Source: Singulisphaera sp. GP187 (GTDB taxonomy: Bacteria; Planctomycetota; Planctomycetia; Isosphaerales; Isosphaeraceae). Taken from it: 64,000 nt of DNA. Shown here one piece after another: positions 1 to 8,680 of this stretch (the stretch's first letter is position 1; every line of letters starts with the position of its first letter). The DNA lies in assembly GCF_900129635.1 (NCBI RefSeq), contig NZ_FSRB01000001.1, forward strand, positions 496,001 to 560,000, read 5' to 3'. The notes below the pieces were generated by a model. That model made no database searches. It was not told where the DNA came from and saw only the letters and a list, made by a program, of their open reading frames with translations. The position numbers were made by a program, and so were the translations under genes.

Positions 1-87
1 GACGCCGCCTTGATCGGGATGCAGAAGCTCGCCGAGATCCTCGACCACGTTCGTCGCGATTGTTCCGACCGGAGCGAGATGCTGTGA
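1..87 (+). CDS. 3' end of an unidentified gene (partial)
   Basis: Frame 1 is open from the window edge to TGA at 85-87 and encodes 28 residues ending in DCSDRSEML. The tail looks helical and charged, but it is too short to assign to a family. Its stop codon overlaps the GTG start of the FtsK-like gene (GTGA at 84-87), so the two are probably translationally coupled and functionally linked. Identification needs the sequence to the left of the window. Confidence 0.6.
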   Translation, partial: DAALIGMQKLAEILDHVRRDCSDRSEML

Positions 88-3000
88 GTGCGACGCCCCC
101 GATCACCGAGCCCGTTCTCCCCGGCCCTGTCACTGACCCTCGCTCCGAGCCGGCGATCATCGAGCGTGAGCGCGAGACGCTGCAAGAGCTGCTCCGACTC
201 ATTTCTGAGCGGGCTTCGGCGGAGACGTCGGTGACGTCTCGTTATGCGTCGACCGCCACGGCCGCCGAGCAGGGTTATCAGACCTCGAAACAGGATCAGG
301 CCGATCGGTATACGACGCGGACGGTAGAGGATCGCAAGCTTGACGAAGAGCGGCGCCGGGCGATCGTCGATGCCGCTGTCACGGGAGAGAACGAGGCGAA
401 GTCCGAGTTCGCCAAGTCGAGCCGACGGATCGCCGCGGACTACGAAGGCTCTCGCGAACGGGCCAAGCAGGTCGCTCACCGCGGCAAGGCCGAAGCGGCC
501 GCCGCGTACGATAAGGGGGAACGCGAGTCGCTGGCCAAGTACACCGAGGCGATCCGGCCGATCGACCAGGCGATGAAGCGGCTCGAGTCGATGCGCGAGC
601 GACTCGGGGTCGTGTTCGAGCACTATCGCAAGTTCGGTCTGGCCGAACCGCCGACGACGTCGTCCCGGCAACGTTACGATTTTGAAGATCCGACCGGCCC
701 GCTCTTCGATGGCCTGACGAGGGTCGAGCCCGACCTGGCACTGCTGGAAGCCCTCTATCTCCCGAGGATGCTCAAGGGAAATCGTTATCTCTGGATGTAC
801 TTGGTTTTGTTCCTGATCCTGATCGTTCCGGCGGCGAAGCTTTCGGATCCGGCGACGGGGTTTGGGGTGGCCGTCGTGAGCGCGGCAGTGATCGGGTATT
901 TACTTCGCGGCCGGATCTATGCGCTGGCATGGCAGCAAGTCAGCCGTCTCTACTACCCGGTTTTCCAGTCGTTGGTTGACACCGAGGCGATGGCCAACCA
1001 CTTCCGATCGCTGGCCGCCGAGCGGCTCAAATCCGACCGCGCTCAGACCACCGTGCGACGACAGAATGACCTGCAACAGGTGAAGCTCGCCGAAGCGAAG
1101 TCGATCGCCGAAGGCGAAACGATGCGTGATGATCGGCTGCGGCGGATCAACGAGGTCTTTGCGCAGCGGATGGTCGAAATCCAGACGACCCAGCAAACCG
1201 ACATGCGCGCGGCGATCGCCTCGTACGAGCGCCGCCAGGTCGACGTTCGGACTTCGTACGAGGCGAACACCCAGAAGCTCGACGAGAAATTTGCCGACCT
1301 CAAGGCCAAGATCAAGGTTCAGCACGAAACCGCCTGGAACGAACTGGCCAAGCGCTGGCGCACCGGGGTCGAGCAGGTGGTTTCGACCCTGGACGAGATT
1401 AACCGCGAGGTCGACGGGTACGGGCCGCGGTGGGATGACCCCGCCTGGAGCGACCACCCCACGCCGCGCCTGGTCCCGCCGGTGGTTCGGATCGGCGACG
1501 TCCGGGTCGAGCTCGAGGGAATCCCGAACGGGATTGCCGCCGACCCCCGGTTGATGGACGGGATTCCTCGAGGCTTCACGATCCCCGCGCTCCTGCCATT
1601 CCCGAGCCAGATGAACCTCCTGGTGGACGCTCCCGGAGCGGGCAAGGGGAGGGCGACCGAGGTCCTCCAGGCGGCGATGTTGAGGCTGTTGACGAGCCTT
1701 CCTCCCGGCCAGGTTCGCTTCACGATCGTCGATCCGATCGGGATTGGCCGTGGCTTTGGTGCGTTCATGCACCTGGCCGACTTCGATGAGGCGCTGGTCA
1801 CCAGCCAGGTCTGGACCGAGCCTCGGCAGATCGAGGAGCGGCTGGCCGACCTCTCTGCGCACATGGAGAAAGTGACCCAGAAATACTTGCGCAATGAATA
1901 TGCAACGATCGAAGAATACAACGCCGTTGCGGAGGAAGTCGCGGAACCCTACCGCGTCCTGGTCGTCGCCGACTTTCCGGCCGGTTTCGACGACAAGTCC
2001 GCGGCACGTCTGGCCAGCATCGCGGCCTCCGGTGTTCCTTGCGGGGTCTTGACCCTGGTCGTTGTCGACCGGGACCGTCCGCTGCCGACCGGGTTCTCGC
2101 TCGACGACCTCCGCCGCAGTGCGGTCATCCTCTCCTGGGAAGAGGGGCGGCTTGTCTGGGACGACCCGGGTTTCTCCCGTTATCCGTTGCACCTCGATCC
2201 CCCCGCGCCAGCCGAGTTCGCCACCCGCCTGATCGTCAAAACCGGCGCCGCCGCCCGGGACGCGCGACGCGTCGAGGTCCCGTTCGAATTCATCAGCCCT
2301 CCGGCCGAGCTCTGGTGGACCAAGGACAGCCGCGCCGGGATCGATATCCCGCTTGGCAAGGCAGGCGCCACGAAGCGACAACACCTGACACTGGGGCAAG
2401 GGACCTCCCAGCACGTCCTGCTCGCCGGACGAACCGGCTCGGGGAAATCGACGCTGTTGCATGCCTTGATCACGAACCTGGCGCTCAACTACAGCCCCGA
2501 CGAGATCGACCTCTATTTGATCGACTTCAAAAAGGGGGTTGAGTTCAAGGTCTACGCCACTCAGGAGCTTCCGCACGCGAGCGTCGTGGCGATCGAGAGT
2601 GAGCGTGAGTTCGGGATCAGCGTGTTGCAGCGGCTCGACACTGCCATGCGAGAGCGGGCCGACCTGTTCCGCGACGCCGGCGTTCAAGACCTGAACGGCT
2701 ACCGCAATGCACCCGGGACGCCTCCACTGCCGCGGATCCTCTTGATTGTGGATGAGTTCCAGGAGTTCTTCGTCGAGGAGGACAAGCTCGCGCAAGAGGC
2801 CGCACTCCTGCTCGACCGGCTGGTTCGTCAAGGGCGGGCGTTCGGCGTCCACGTTCATCTCGGCTCGCAGTCGCTGGGGGGGGCTTATGCCCTGGCGCGG
2901 ACGACACTTGGCCAGATGGCGGTTCGGATTGCCTTGCAGTGCAGCGACTCGGACGCCGCGTTGATCCTGAGCGAACAGAACCCGGCCGCTCACTTGCTGT

Positions 3001-4103
3001 CACGCCCCGGCGAGGCGGTCTATAACGACGCGAACGGGTTGGTTGAAGGGAACCACTTTTTCCAGGTGGTCTGGCTCTCCGACGAGCGCCGCGAGGCGTA
3101 TTTGAAGCAGATTCGCGCGCTGGCCCGCGAGCGCAAGCCGGTCCTCGCGCGGACTCCCTTGGTGTTCGAAGGGGACGCCCAGGCCGATCTGGCGCGGAAC
3201 CCGCTTCTCAAGGCGCGGCTCGCCCCGGCGACCTGGCCTGCCACGCCCCGCTCGGCGCTCGCCTGGCTGGGCGACCCGATCGCGATCAAGGATCCGACCT
3301 CGGCCCTGTTCCGCCGCCAAGGGGGAAACCACCTCTTAATTGTCGGCCAGAATGACGAGTCGGCACTTGGCATCATGTGCTCAGCGCTCGTGAGTCTCGC
3401 CGCTCAGTATCCGCCCCCCGACTCGGTCTCGGGGTCGGAGTCGGACACCACGCGCTCGGGCGCGCGGTTCTACGTGCTCGACGGCACTCCCGAGGACCAG
3501 AGTGAGGCGGGCCTTCTCACCCGGGTGGCCGGGGTCATCCCCCAGCCCGTCCTGGCCGGCGGCTGGCGCGACGCCGGTCGGATTGTCGCCGAGGTGGCCA
3601 GGGAGGTCGAACGGCGTCAGCAACCCGACGCCCCCGATGGCCCCGAGCTCTTCCTCCTGGTCCACGACTTGCCCCGGTTCCGCGACCTCCGCAAACGCGA
3701 GAACGACTACGGCTTCTCCCGGCGCGACGAAGAGGCGAGCCCCTCCGACCACTTCGCCACCATCGTGCGCGAAGGCCCGAGCCTGGGTGTTCATGTTCTC
3801 ACCTGGTGCGACAACCTGAACAACCTGAACCGCTATTTCGATCACCAGTTGCTGCGTGAGTTCGAGCTCCGCGTCCTCTTCCAGATGAGCCCGAACGATT
3901 CCGGTCACCTGCTCGACGCCCCCCACGCCAGCCGCCTCGGCCCCCATCGCGCCCTCTTCTCCAGCGAAGAGCAGAACCGGCTCGAGAAGTTCCGCCCCTA
4001 CGGTCTGCCTGGCGAAGATTGGCTCGCCCAGGTGCGAATGCAACTCCAGAAGCGAGCCGCGGCGGTCAACGGTGAGAAATCGTCTGAAAATTCGATCATC
4101 TGA
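84..4103 (+). CDS. FtsK/SpoIIIE-domain ATPase with coiled coil and two TM segments
   Basis: A 1339-residue protein. I place the start at GTG 84, which overlaps the upstream stop and has GGAG at 71-74, rather than at TTG 60. Layout: charged coiled coil (about 20-190), two hydrophobic segments (about 236-253 and 260-277), more coiled coil (about 310-440), then three ATPase-like modules. Module 1 has a degenerate P-loop, APGAGKG without the usual S/T (about 510). Module 2 has a canonical Walker A, GRTGSGKST (about 780), and Walker B, LLIVDEFQEF (about 885). Module 3 begins LLIVGQNDES and lacks the P-loop lysine. Multiple modules with only one intact resemble the EccC/EssC motor of type VII secretion more than a chromosome-segregation FtsK, and no DNA-orienting gamma domain is evident. 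The role is inferred as a membrane-anchored translocase of protein or DNA. Confidence is high for the family and low for the substrate. Confidence 0.9.
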   Translation: MSATPPITEPVLPGPVTDPRSEPAIIERERETLQELLRLISERASAETSVTSRYASTATAAEQGYQTSKQDQADRYTTRTVEDRKLDEERRRAIVDAAVTGENEAKSEFAKSSRRIAADYEGSRERAKQVAHRGKAEAAAAYDKGERESLAKYTEAIRPIDQAMKRLESMRERLGVVFEHYRKFGLAEPPTTSSRQRYDFEDPTGPLFDGLTRVEPDLALLEALYLPRMLKGNRYLWMYLVLFLILIVPAAKLSDPATGFGVAVVSAAVIGYLLRGRIYALAWQQVSRLYYPVFQSLVDTEAMANHFRSLAAERLKSDRAQTTVRRQNDLQQVKLAEAKSIAEGETMRDDRLRRINEVFAQRMVEIQTTQQTDMRAAIASYERRQVDVRTSYEANTQKLDEKFADLKAKIKVQHETAWNELAKRWRTGVEQVVSTLDEINREVDGYGPRWDDPAWSDHPTPRLVPPVVRIGDVRVELEGIPNGIAADPRLMDGIPRGFTIPALLPFPSQMNLLVDAPGAGKGRATEVLQAAMLRLLTSLPPGQVRFTIVDPIGIGRGFGAFMHLADFDEALVTSQVWTEPRQIEERLADLSAHMEKVTQKYLRNEYATIEEYNAVAEEVAEPYRVLVVADFPAGFDDKSAARLASIAASGVPCGVLTLVVVDRDRPLPTGFSLDDLRRSAVILSWEEGRLVWDDPGFSRYPLHLDPPAPAEFATRLIVKTGAAARDARRVEVPFEFISPPAELWWTKDSRAGIDIPLGKAGATKRQHLTLGQGTSQHVLLAGRTGSGKSTLLHALITNLALNYSPDEIDLYLIDFKKGVEFKVYATQELPHASVVAIESEREFGISVLQRLDTAMRERADLFRDAGVQDLNGYRNAPGTPPLPRILLIVDEFQEFFVEEDKLAQEAALLLDRLVRQGRAFGVHVHLGSQSLGGAYALARTTLGQMAVRIALQCSDSDAALILSEQNPAAHLLSRPGEAVYNDANGLVEGNHFFQVVWLSDERREAYLKQIRALARERKPVLARTPLVFEGDAQADLARNPLLKARLAPATWPATPRSALAWLGDPIAIKDPTSALFRRQGGNHLLIVGQNDESALGIMCSALVSLAAQYPPPDSVSGSESDTTRSGARFYVLDGTPEDQSEAGLLTRVAGVIPQPVLAGGWRDAGRIVAEVAREVERRQQPDAPDGPELFLLVHDLPRFRDLRKRENDYGFSRRDEEASPSDHFATIVREGPSLGVHVLTWCDNLNNLNRYFDHQLLREFELRVLFQMSPNDSGHLLDAPHASRLGPHRALFSSEEQNRLEKFRPYGLPGEDWLAQVRMQLQKRAAAVNGEKSSENSII

Positions 4104-4111
4104 GTGAGGCT

Positions 4112-4402
4112 TGGGTGCCACGGGTTGTACCCAACCCGTGAGTCCGAAGCCGAGGCTGTCGCAAGGAAACCGGGTCGTCTGTCTGCCCCGGAGGCCGAAA
4201 TTCGCGGGAGAAACTCGTTCCCACGCTCCGCGTGGGAATGCCGTCTTGGCCGCTCTGCGGCCCCACCCGCTCGGGAAGACGACGCGGAGCGTCGCGGACG
4301 GCATTCCCACGCAGAGCGTGGGAACGAGATCCCAGTATCCTTGCTACAGTCTCCAAAAACCTGGGCAATCGCTCACGGGTTGAGTCCAACACGTAGTAGC
4401 CA
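4112..4402. repeat. Composite repeat: one palindromic element apparently nested in another
   Basis: The outer halves, 4112-4142 (TGGGTGCCACGGGTTGT start) and 4355-4402 (AAAAACCTGGGCAATCGCTC start), match the two arms of the 81-bp palindrome at 56958-57038. Between them, 4214-4328 is a separate inverted repeat bounded by CTCGTTCCCACGC and GCGTGGGAACGAG. Part of the interior (about 4145-4350) recurs in inverted orientation at 32491-32632. Short open frames here in both strands follow the palindromes and are not genes. The element fills the gap between the FtsK-like gene and the esterase. Confidence 0.85.
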
Positions 4403-4478
4403 GTGAGCTGTGTGTCTCCGCGTTAACATGTCAGAATGGCAAAGATAACCGAGGCTGACGGCTCAGGGGGTTCCAGAT

Positions 4479-5435
4479 CTACTTCGCTCCGTCCGAAGCG
4501 TCGGCCTTTTTGAGGTGAGCGTCGAACCAGTCGACGAACAGATTCACGTCGTTGAGGATGCTGAGCCAGCCGTGGCCGGCTCCTTCCTTGATGATGAGTT
4601 TGGTCTCGACGCCTGCCTTCTTGAGCGCTTCGGCCATGGTTTGCGCTTGTTGGACCGGGACGACCGGGTCGGCGTCGCCATGGATCATCAAGGTCGGCGG
4701 GTCATCGGGCGTGACGTGGTCGATCGGAGAGATTTTGTGGGCGATCTGGCGGAGCTTCTCGGGGTCGGTGATCGGCACCCAGAGGGCGGTCTTTTCGTCG
4801 CGTTCGCGGTGGTCGAAGGCCGGGCGGTAGCGCGGGTCATGATCGGTGGCGTGGATCATTTCCTTGCCGGTCTTGCCCCAGTTCAAGAGGTCGGTGGGCG
4901 GGAAGAAGCAGGCGACCGCCTGAACCCGGCTCGACTCGCGATCGACCGGGTCCTTGGCTTGCGGATCCCCTTGGCTGCCGGCGGTTCCCAGCATGAGGGA
5001 AAGGTGGCCTCCGGCCGAGGCGCCCGTGACGCCGATCCGGTTGGCGTCGATCTTGTAGTCGGCGGCGTGATGGCGGATGAAGCGGACGGCCCGGTTCATG
5101 TCCTCAACGATCTCGGGGACGGTGTACCGCGGTTGGCTGCCGTGGACCACGGTAAAGACCGTGTAGCCCCGGTTGATCAGCGGAAGGACCAGCGACGGGT
5201 TGATCGACTCGTGTGACGAGAAGAAGCCGCCGCTGACGGCCAGGACGATCGCCGCGCCGTTGGCTTCACGCTTCGGCGTGAACCGGTCCAAGGTCAGCGC
5301 TGTGCCGAACTTGCGTCCATAGATGATATCTTCCTGATGAGTGTACGGGAGTTCGTCTCCCCTCGTGGCGGCCGGAGCGATCATGGCCAAGGGGGCGATC
5401 AGGGCGAACGGCAGGAGGAAGCGATAACGGTGCAT
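4479..5435 (-). CDS. Secreted alpha/beta hydrolase (esterase/lipase-like)
   Basis: A 318-residue protein. I chose ATG 5435 because a hydrophobic signal peptide (residues 5-22) follows and AGGA lies 8 bases upstream; an extension to 5516 lacks a signal at its N-terminus. The fold is of the BD-FAE/acetyl-esterase type. The nucleophile is Ser140 in GASAGG, with Asp256 in HGDADPVVP and His288 in GAGHGW; SGGFF around 68-72 stands where the HGG oxyanion motif usually lies. Its start is 50 bp after the pectate lyase stop on the same strand, so the two are probably co-transcribed. A role in deacetylating plant or algal polysaccharide ahead of the lyase is inferred from this pairing. Confidence 0.88.
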   Translation of the reverse strand: MHRYRFLLPFALIAPLAMIAPAATRGDELPYTHQEDIIYGRKFGTALTLDRFTPKREANGAAIVLAVSGGFFSSHESINPSLVLPLINRGYTVFTVVHGSQPRYTVPEIVEDMNRAVRFIRHHAADYKIDANRIGVTGASAGGHLSLMLGTAGSQGDPQAKDPVDRESSRVQAVACFFPPTDLLNWGKTGKEMIHATDHDPRYRPAFDHRERDEKTALWVPITDPEKLRQIAHKISPIDHVTPDDPPTLMIHGDADPVVPVQQAQTMAEALKKAGVETKLIIKEGAGHGWLSILNDVNLFVDWFDAHLKKADASDGAK

Positions 5436-5485
5436 GAATGCGTTCCTGAAGGAAAAAAAGGAGGGTTCGACGTCCGGCCAGGTTC

Positions 5486-6943
5486 TCAGGGCCGGGTCGA
5501 TTCGAGGTAGCGGCACAGGGTTTTGACGTTTTTGATGAACAGGCTTGTGTCGATCTGTCGTCGGCTGGGGTGGTCGGCGGGTTGGGTTTTGAGCCGCCCC
5601 TCGGTCGACCAGAGGCCACGCGCGTCGAGAGCCTTGACGATCGCTTCCACCTGTTCCGAAGCCGGCTTGCTCGACCGCGATGGTGATCGAGGTTTGGCCG
5701 ACCCAGGCGTCGGCTTCTCTGAGCCCTGGGTGCGAAGCGCTTCATACCTTTTGCCAAGAGAATCGAGGTCGTCGCCGACCTTGAACCCGTAGTGGGTTGG
5801 CATGTCGGCATCGCTCTCGGTCAGTTGATAGTCCTTGGTGAAGTAGAGCGGCGTATTCGTTTTGAGCTCGTAGAACCGGGCCATTCGACCGTCGGGCAGT
5901 CGCGACTTACGGAGGTAGGCGAGGGCCCGCGGGATCGGTTCGAGATACTTCGCGTCGCCGGTCGCTCGGTACAGTTCGAGGAGCGTCCGAATGGCCGACT
6001 GGGATTCGAGGCCGGTGATTGCCGGGGGCTCGAACTTGCGGGCCCAGGCTGGGTGCATGTCGGCGTCGTACTGTTGGGCCCAGGCGGGTTGCGGTTCGGG
6101 CATCTGAGCCAGGAGGAAGAAGTCGCCCCCGTGCTTGGCCGAGGCTTCGTACTTCGGGTTCGCGTAGACCTTCGACGCCTCGAGCATCACGTCGATCGTG
6201 TCTGAGATCGCGTTGTCATTGAGCGTGTAGAAGGTTTTGTAGTCCTTGCCCGGGTAGGTTCTCGACCATGACTCGGGGTAGCTTGCCTTCTTGACCGGGA
6301 ACGGGGCGGGGTCGAGCGGGTTGGTAAACCGTTGGGGCCACGCGCCGTTGGGGTACTGGATCTCGATCAGCCGGCTCAGCGCATATTCGACGGCTTCATG
6401 GATCGCCTGGTCGCGGAATTCGAGGGCCTGGTCGACGCGCATCAAGAGTCGAACGGCTTCCTGAGTCGTATTGTCGTCCAGGGTCGAGACATTCTGTTTT
6501 CCCCCCGGCCCGGGATCGACCCGGTAGGCGTATCGGGCTCGCAGCTTCGGGTCGAACTCGATGAGATAGTCCCAACCGCCCGATCGGAGCTGCCCCTTGA
6601 CGAGCGCCCTGGCGACCTCGCGGGCCGCGTCGCGATAGAAGGGGTCCTTGGTCGCCGCAAACGCATGCAAGTAGGCGAGCCCCACCGAGGGCGTACCCGG
6701 CGGCTGGACCCAGACCATCGTCGCGGTGGCCGGCCGTTCCCCCTCACGGTAGGACAGGTCTGCGGTGTAGCGCCAGAGGTAGCCCCCTTCGGCGGCGACC
6801 TCCGTGCGGAAACCGTCCGTCGCCCGCCGCAACGCTTCCGTGACCCGTGCGCGGAGGGGCGGTTCGGCCGCCTTGAGAAAGCCCAGTGGCCCGAGCAAAC
6901 TACCGAGGCCCAGGACCAAGGTAAAAGCCCCGGTTCGCGTCAT
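5486..6943 (-). CDS. Pectate lyase, polysaccharide lyase family 10 type
   Basis: A 485-residue protein with an N-terminal signal peptide ending near KAAEP (about residue 26). Recognisable Pel10 features are the (alpha/alpha) barrel signatures LDDNTTQEAVRLL, YPNGAWPQRF and TLNDNAISDTIDVM, typical of PF09492 lyases that cleave polygalacturonate by beta-elimination. The C-terminal 60 residues are basic and rich in S, P and K, and may be a linker or surface tail. It is the first gene of a two-gene unit with the downstream esterase. Its exported location fits scavenging of pectin-like glycans. Confidence 0.88.
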   Translation of the reverse strand: MTRTGAFTLVLGLGSLLGPLGFLKAAEPPLRARVTEALRRATDGFRTEVAAEGGYLWRYTADLSYREGERPATATMVWVQPPGTPSVGLAYLHAFAATKDPFYRDAAREVARALVKGQLRSGGWDYLIEFDPKLRARYAYRVDPGPGGKQNVSTLDDNTTQEAVRLLMRVDQALEFRDQAIHEAVEYALSRLIEIQYPNGAWPQRFTNPLDPAPFPVKKASYPESWSRTYPGKDYKTFYTLNDNAISDTIDVMLEASKVYANPKYEASAKHGGDFFLLAQMPEPQPAWAQQYDADMHPAWARKFEPPAITGLESQSAIRTLLELYRATGDAKYLEPIPRALAYLRKSRLPDGRMARFYELKTNTPLYFTKDYQLTESDADMPTHYGFKVGDDLDSLGKRYEALRTQGSEKPTPGSAKPRSPSRSSKPASEQVEAIVKALDARGLWSTEGRLKTQPADHPSRRQIDTSLFIKNVKTLCRYLESTRP

Positions 6944-7080
6944 CCTGGATCCTCGACTTTCTCGACAAAAAATCTCATGGATAATTCAGGAAATCAATGT
7001 GTGTTCGCTTGGAGGATAAGCATGGTTCGAGGCGACGAACCTGCCGTCGCGATCTTATTATCAACGACTCGATCCAGGGT

Positions 7081-7244
7081 AGGAAGCCGCTTGCGACTCG
7101 TTCTCACAGTCCCCTGTGGGAATGAAGTCTGGGACCCTCTGCGTCCTCGGCTTTCGAGGACCAGACGACGCGGAGCATCGGGGACGGCATTCCCACGGAG
7201 GACCGGACCGTGGGAACGAGGGGGATCCTTAGCTCTTTGGCGGG
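7081..7244 (-). repeat. Composite palindromic repeat, copy 1 of the 165-bp type
   Basis: Its reverse complement matches 31665-31823 almost along its full length, from GCCAAAGAGC to AGCGGCTTCCT. It contains the TTCCCAC...GTGGGAA arms seen in the 4214-4328 element but has a different centre. It fills most of the gap (6944-7339) between the pectate lyase and the Gfo/Idh gene. No gene is seen in the rest of that gap. Confidence 0.85.
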
Positions 7245-7339
7245 TCGTTGTTGTTTAACAACGCCTCGGTTGCTGATTGCGGTCGGCCTTTTCTGCCGAT
7301 AGCATCGGGTAAACCCTTCCTGGCACGGAGACTCTGCGC

Positions 7340-8635
7340 ATGGCCAATCAGCTAAATCGTCGTGATCTCTTCCGTCGGATGGCCGCGACCTCCGCGGCAC
7401 TGGCCGCGAGCGGCTTGCCGGCCTGGGCGGCCCCGAAGTCGGCCAATGAGAAGCTCAACATCGGGATCATTGGCACGTCCGGGCGTGCCCTGGGGAATAT
7501 CGACGGGGTGAAGGGGGAGAATATCGTCGCCGTCTGCGACATTGACGACCTCCTGCTCGGCCGCGCCAGTGACCAGTTCTCGGCCGCCAAGACTTACGTC
7601 GACTTCCGCAAGTTGCTCGAAGAGCAGCGCGACCTCGACGCGGTCGTCATCAGCACGGCCGATCACACCCACATCCCGGCCGCCGTGATGGCCATGCGGC
7701 TTGGCAAGCACGTCTATTGCGAGAAGCCGCTCAGCCATTTCGTGTCGGAGGCTCGGCTCGCCGCCAAGGTGGCGGCCGAGACCAAGGTCGCGACCCAGAT
7801 GGGGACGCAGATCCACGCGACCGACAACTACCGCCGGGTCGTCGAACTCGTGCGTTCCGGGGCGATCGGCCCGATCAGCGAGTGCCACGTCTGGTGCGGG
7901 AAGACCTGGTCGGGAGGGGAACGGCCGAAGGACACTCCGCCGGTTCCCAAGAACATCCACTGGGACCTCTGGCTCGGTGCGGCTCCCGAACGACCGTACC
8001 ACCCGACCTATCAGCCCGCGAATTGGCGGCGGTGGTGGGACTTCGGCAGCGGCACGCTCGGGGACATGGCCTGCCACTTGATGGACTTGCCGTTCTGGGC
8101 ACTCGACCTGCGGCATCCCACCTCGGTGGAGTCAGCGGGACCGCCGGTCCACCCCGAGACCACGCCCCACTGGATGGTCGTCAAGTACGAGTTCCCCGCC
8201 CGAGGCGATGCGCCTCCAATCAAGCTGAACTGGTACGACGGCGAGAAGCGGCCCCCTCTCCTCGCGGAAGCGAAGTTGCCTGCCTGGGACATGGGCGTCC
8301 TGTTCGTGGGTAAGAAGGGGATGCTCATGGCCGACTACGGTCAACGGCTGCTCTTCCCCAAAGATGATTTCCGCGATTTCAAAGCCCCGGAGCCGACCAT
8401 CGCGGCGTCGACCGGACACCACGCTGAGTGGATCACCGCGTGCAAGACGGGGAGCCCGACCACCTGCAACTTTGATTACTCCGGAGCGCTGACGGAGTCG
8501 GTCCTGCTGGGCAACGTCGCCTATCGCCTCGGCCAGAAGATCGAGTGGGACGCCGTCAACCTGAAGGCGACCAACTGTCCCAACGCCGATGCGTACCTCC
8601 AGCGCGAGTACCGTAAGGGTTGGGCACTGTCATAA
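7340..8635 (+). CDS. Gfo/Idh/MocA family oxidoreductase, Tat-exported
   Basis: A 431-residue protein starting with a twin-arginine signal (NRRDLFRRM then a hydrophobic stretch to about residue 30). The Rossmann domain follows (IGIIGTSGRALGN near 43-56), with the family motif GKHVYCEKPL near 120 that carries the catalytic-region lysine. The C-terminal half is the alpha/beta dimerisation domain. NAD(P)-dependent sugar or inositol oxidoreduction is the family role; the substrate cannot be told. Planctomycetes carry many exported paralogues, and another lies at 33517-34854. Confidence 0.93.
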   Translation: MANQLNRRDLFRRMAATSAALAASGLPAWAAPKSANEKLNIGIIGTSGRALGNIDGVKGENIVAVCDIDDLLLGRASDQFSAAKTYVDFRKLLEEQRDLDAVVISTADHTHIPAAVMAMRLGKHVYCEKPLSHFVSEARLAAKVAAETKVATQMGTQIHATDNYRRVVELVRSGAIGPISECHVWCGKTWSGGERPKDTPPVPKNIHWDLWLGAAPERPYHPTYQPANWRRWWDFGSGTLGDMACHLMDLPFWALDLRHPTSVESAGPPVHPETTPHWMVVKYEFPARGDAPPIKLNWYDGEKRPPLLAEAKLPAWDMGVLFVGKKGMLMADYGQRLLFPKDDFRDFKAPEPTIAASTGHHAEWITACKTGSPTTCNFDYSGALTESVLLGNVAYRLGQKIEWDAVNLKATNCPNADAYLQREYRKGWALS

Positions 8636-8680
8636 CTGTGTTCCTGTGAAAAAATGAACTTGTGCAGAGATCGGACTCTC

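Noticed and set aside
900..2993. 697-codon frame antisense to the FtsK-like gene
   Set aside because: Composition-driven shadow frame with no recognisable motif, opposite intact Walker motifs.
4104..4406. Short frames encoding H/S-rich peptides on both strands
   Set aside because: They are translations of the composite repeat and recur wherever the repeat occurs (also 31634-31941 and 32471-32881).
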